From contig DAHWFG010000245.1 in NCBI GenBank assembly GCA_027325115.1, positions 1 to 15,831 of the forward strand: a stretch of DNA of 15,831 bases. Direction: 5' to 3'. Both the position numbers and the translations under genes were made by a program. The first letter of the stretch is position 1. Each line of letters begins with the position of its first letter. Source of the stretch: JAKBCQ01 sp021807585. GTDB lineage: Bacteria > Planctomycetota > Planctomycetia > Isosphaerales > Isosphaeraceae. Shown here in pieces: positions 13,637 to 15,831 of the stretch. The notes under the pieces were generated by a model. That model was not told where the DNA came from. It did no database searches and was given only the letters and a program-made list of their open reading frames with translations.

Positions 13637-15831
13637 TCGCGCATGGCTTCCGGTTCGCGTCTCCGCTCGTCGAACGCCTCGGCTGGACGCTCGTCCATTT
13701 TCTTTGGCAGGGCGCCGCGATCGCCGCGATCCTCGCGCTATCGCTCGCGATCCTCAAGCGAAGCGCTCCCGCGGTTCGCCACGCGTGCGCATGCGGCTCG
13801 CTTTTGCTCATGGCGATCGCTCCGATCGTAACGTTCGCTGTCGTTCGCCCAGACGAAGCCGTCCGCCTCGAAAGCTCTCGGTCGGATCGGCTCGAATCGT
13901 TCGGCCCGCAGGCGATCCCAAAGACCGAGGGTATAAATGTCAATAAAAGCAATCACTCACAAGCATTCACATCGCTTTCAATCGGCGCTCGGCTTACGTC
14001 GAATCGTTCGTTCACGACGGGGATCGAGCGTCGTTTGCCGTTCGTCGTCGCGGGTTGGCTCGCGGGGGTGATCGTCCTTTCGATCCGGCTCGCGGGCGGG
14101 GTTGTCGTTCTCCGTCGGCTGCGCAACCGCGGCGTTCGTCCTTTGAATGAGTGGTACGAGGTCCGCGATCGCCTGCTCGAGCGCATGAGAATTCATCGAG
14201 TGATCGATCTTTTCGAGTCGAGCGCGGCTCAGGTTCCGCTCGTCCTAGGCGTGTTCAAGCCCGTGGTGTTGATTCCCGCGAGCGCCGTCTTGGGGCTTTC
14301 CGCGGCGGAGTTCGAGGCGATCCTGGCTCACGAATTCGCGCACGTGATGCGTCATGATCTGTTCATTAACATGTTGCAAAATGTGATGGAAACGTTGTTG
14401 TTTTATCATCCCGCGGTTTGGCGGGTATCGGGGGTGATTCGTCGCGAGCGCGAGTCGTGCTGCGACGACGTCGCGGTCGCGGTATGCGGCGATCGCTTGA
14501 GCTACGCGCGTGCTTTGGCGTCGTTGGAATCGATTCGCACGACGAGTTCGTACGCGATTGTCACGGCTTCGGGGGGTTCATTGGTTGATCGGATTCGGCG
14601 TATTCTCATGTTGGAGGATTCTCGAATGAGGCGAACGAAACTCGGTTCCTGGATCGCTCCGGCGATCGCGGCGGTGATCGGATTGGCGCTCTTTTCGGCG
14701 GTTTACGCGCGTCGAGAAGCGAGTGCGCAGGACAAGAAGCCCTCGGCCGCGGTCGCAGCGAAGCTGCTCGCGTCGCTTCGCGAAACGGCTCAGGCGGTCG
14801 CTTTGATGAAGGACGAGCGGCGCGCCGCTCAAACGCTGATCGATATCGCCCGCGCGCAGGCGAAGCTCGGCGACAATCGATCGGCTCGAGAAACGATCGC
14901 GATGATCGTTCGATTGATTAAAGACGATCAAAAAATATTCGATACGAGCGATTTACTCGAACTGTCCGACGTTCAATATCTTGCCGATGATTTTCAGGGT
15001 GCTCTTCAAACATCGTATTGGGTCATCGAAAATAGGAAGAAGAATTTAAATATCTTACAAGATGTGGATATTATCCGACAAGCCGCCGCGATTCAGGCTC
15101 ACGTCGGCGAAAAGGCGATCGCGTATCAAACGCTTCGCCGGGCGTTTGAAAGAGTCGTACGCAAACCCGATCGAGAGGGTTTCGCCGAAGGTGATTTAAA
15201 GGAGTTTCGCATTCATTGCCTAACGAAGATCGGCGCCCATCAATTCGCATTGGGGGATCGAGCGGGTGCGAAAGATTCTTTGGCCGCCGAGCTCGAAATC
15301 GTCAAGAAGCTCGACGACGGAGTCGTTTGCGGAAAGTATCTCATTCAAGATATCTCTCATCTACAAGCGATTCTTGAAGGAAAAGCCCTCGCCGACGCGT
15401 CGTTTGAACGAGGATTAAGTATGATTGAAAAGGAACCTTTCGTCCGCGAAAATGAAATCGAAATTGGAACGGCGTTCGAGGAATTGCTGAAACGAGGCGA
15501 GATCGATCGAGCGTTTCGTTTGATCGACGACGATAAGATACCTCGATCAAGCCGAGGACGGATCATTCAAGATCTCGTCATGAACGACATGATTTCTAAT
15601 ATAGCGAAACCGCTATTTCACCGTTTCATTGGAGTGTATGAAATCCACGACGATCTCGAATCGCCGATCGATCACGAAATCGTCCGACAAACGAAGGGTC
15701 GGATTTTCGATCGCGTCCCGTCGCTCGAAAAATCGCGAAGGTATCAAATCGATTATCAAATCGGTTGGGCGTCGACCCATGTGGGGGATCTCGACGGGGC
15801 GCTCCGCGCCGTTCGCGCCGCGGTTCAAGAA
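13633..15831 (+). CDS. BlaR1-like M56 metallopeptidase with helical-repeat C-terminus, runs off the right edge
   Basis: 733 codons are open with no stop before the edge. Hydrophobic segments near 15-41, 51-72 and 136-160 and another at 337-358 fit the M56/BlaR1 topology. The zinc site HEFAH is at 233-237, with the distal Glu probably Glu274 in RERESCCDD, and VPLVLGVFKPVVLIP at 201-215 is typical of the family. After the last membrane segment the chain continues for at least 370 residues of helical repeats resembling TPR (for example around LIDIARAQAKLGDNRSA, YLADDFQGALQ, QFALGDRAGAKDSL, STHVGDLDGALRA). This tail replaces the penicillin-binding sensor of BlaR1 and should lie outside the cytoplasmic membrane. 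The start is set by the 4-nt overlap with the repressor gene. The tail is more AT-rich than the peptidase part, especially from about 14930 on. The partner is the adjacent BlaI-like repressor. Confidence 0.93.
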   Translation, partial: MIAHGFRFASPLVERLGWTLVHFLWQGAAIAAILALSLAILKRSAPAVRHACACGSLLLMAIAPIVTFAVVRPDEAVRLESSRSDRLESFGPQAIPKTEGINVNKSNHSQAFTSLSIGARLTSNRSFTTGIERRLPFVVAGWLAGVIVLSIRLAGGVVVLRRLRNRGVRPLNEWYEVRDRLLERMRIHRVIDLFESSAAQVPLVLGVFKPVVLIPASAVLGLSAAEFEAILAHEFAHVMRHDLFINMLQNVMETLLFYHPAVWRVSGVIRRERESCCDDVAVAVCGDRLSYARALASLESIRTTSSYAIVTASGGSLVDRIRRILMLEDSRMRRTKLGSWIAPAIAAVIGLALFSAVYARREASAQDKKPSAAVAAKLLASLRETAQAVALMKDERRAAQTLIDIARAQAKLGDNRSARETIAMIVRLIKDDQKIFDTSDLLELSDVQYLADDFQGALQTSYWVIENRKKNLNILQDVDIIRQAAAIQAHVGEKAIAYQTLRRAFERVVRKPDREGFAEGDLKEFRIHCLTKIGAHQFALGDRAGAKDSLAAELEIVKKLDDGVVCGKYLIQDISHLQAILEGKALADASFERGLSMIEKEPFVRENEIEIGTAFEELLKRGEIDRAFRLIDDDKIPRSSRGRIIQDLVMNDMISNIAKPLFHRFIGVYEIHDDLESPIDHEIVRQTKGRIFDRVPSLEKSRRYQIDYQIGWASTHVGDLDGALRAVRAAVQE

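Noticed and set aside
13636..13660. Possible frameshift between the repressor and peptidase genes
   Set aside because: The ATGA overlap is the usual coupled arrangement of BlaI-M56 pairs, and both proteins have normal ends at this point.

Overview
The window looks like a chromosomal segment of a planctomycete, most probably of the Isosphaeraceae. Three things point there: two proteins carry the planctomycete-type N-terminal LExLExRxLLS motif; a very large secreted protein fuses an SGNH-like, a dehydrogenase-type propeller, a HEAT, a discoidin and a cupredoxin module, an architecture typical of Planctomycetes; and there is a BlaI/M56 regulatory pair, a class that is strongly expanded in this phylum. 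The genus cannot be fixed from sequence alone. The DNA is GC-rich, with strikingly frequent CGATCG sites.

Layout. Positions 1-4518 (minus) hold one uninterrupted 1506-codon reading frame that runs off the left edge. Positions 4519-5958 are a 1.44 kb region without a convincing gene; it has AT-rich islands, a perfect inverted repeat and a weak terminator-like hairpin. Positions 5959-7815 and 7917-10115 (both plus) are tandem paralogues of unknown function. Their N- and C-terminal domains align without gaps, but their linkers are unrelated (Ser/Thr-rich versus Gly-rich). A strong intrinsic terminator lies at 10143-10174. A sulfatase (10254-11666) and, upstream of it, a membrane-anchored alpha/beta hydrolase (11734-12966) form a likely minus-strand operon that converges on this terminator. 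Divergent from them is a BlaI-family repressor (13247-13636) overlapping by 4 nt a BlaR1-like M56 metallopeptidase (13633 to the right edge, incomplete) with a long helical-repeat C-terminus.

How the parts may work together. The clearest regulatory unit is the BlaI-M56 pair. Its promoter has good -35 and -10 elements and two nearly identical 14-bp dyads (ACGAA-N4-TTCGT), one abutting the -35 box and one filling the -35/-10 spacer. This is the layout expected of an autoregulated repressor. The hydrolase-sulfatase operon starts about 200 bp away on the other strand and could share this control, which is an inference. The two tandem proteins are probably exported or surface-associated, but their role is unknown. 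The left-hand giant protein is probably a periplasmic redox or carbohydrate-related protein of the PVC dehydrogenase-like group; its C-terminus, where a cytochrome c motif may lie, is outside the window.

No tRNA, rRNA, CRISPR array or insertion sequence was recognised.
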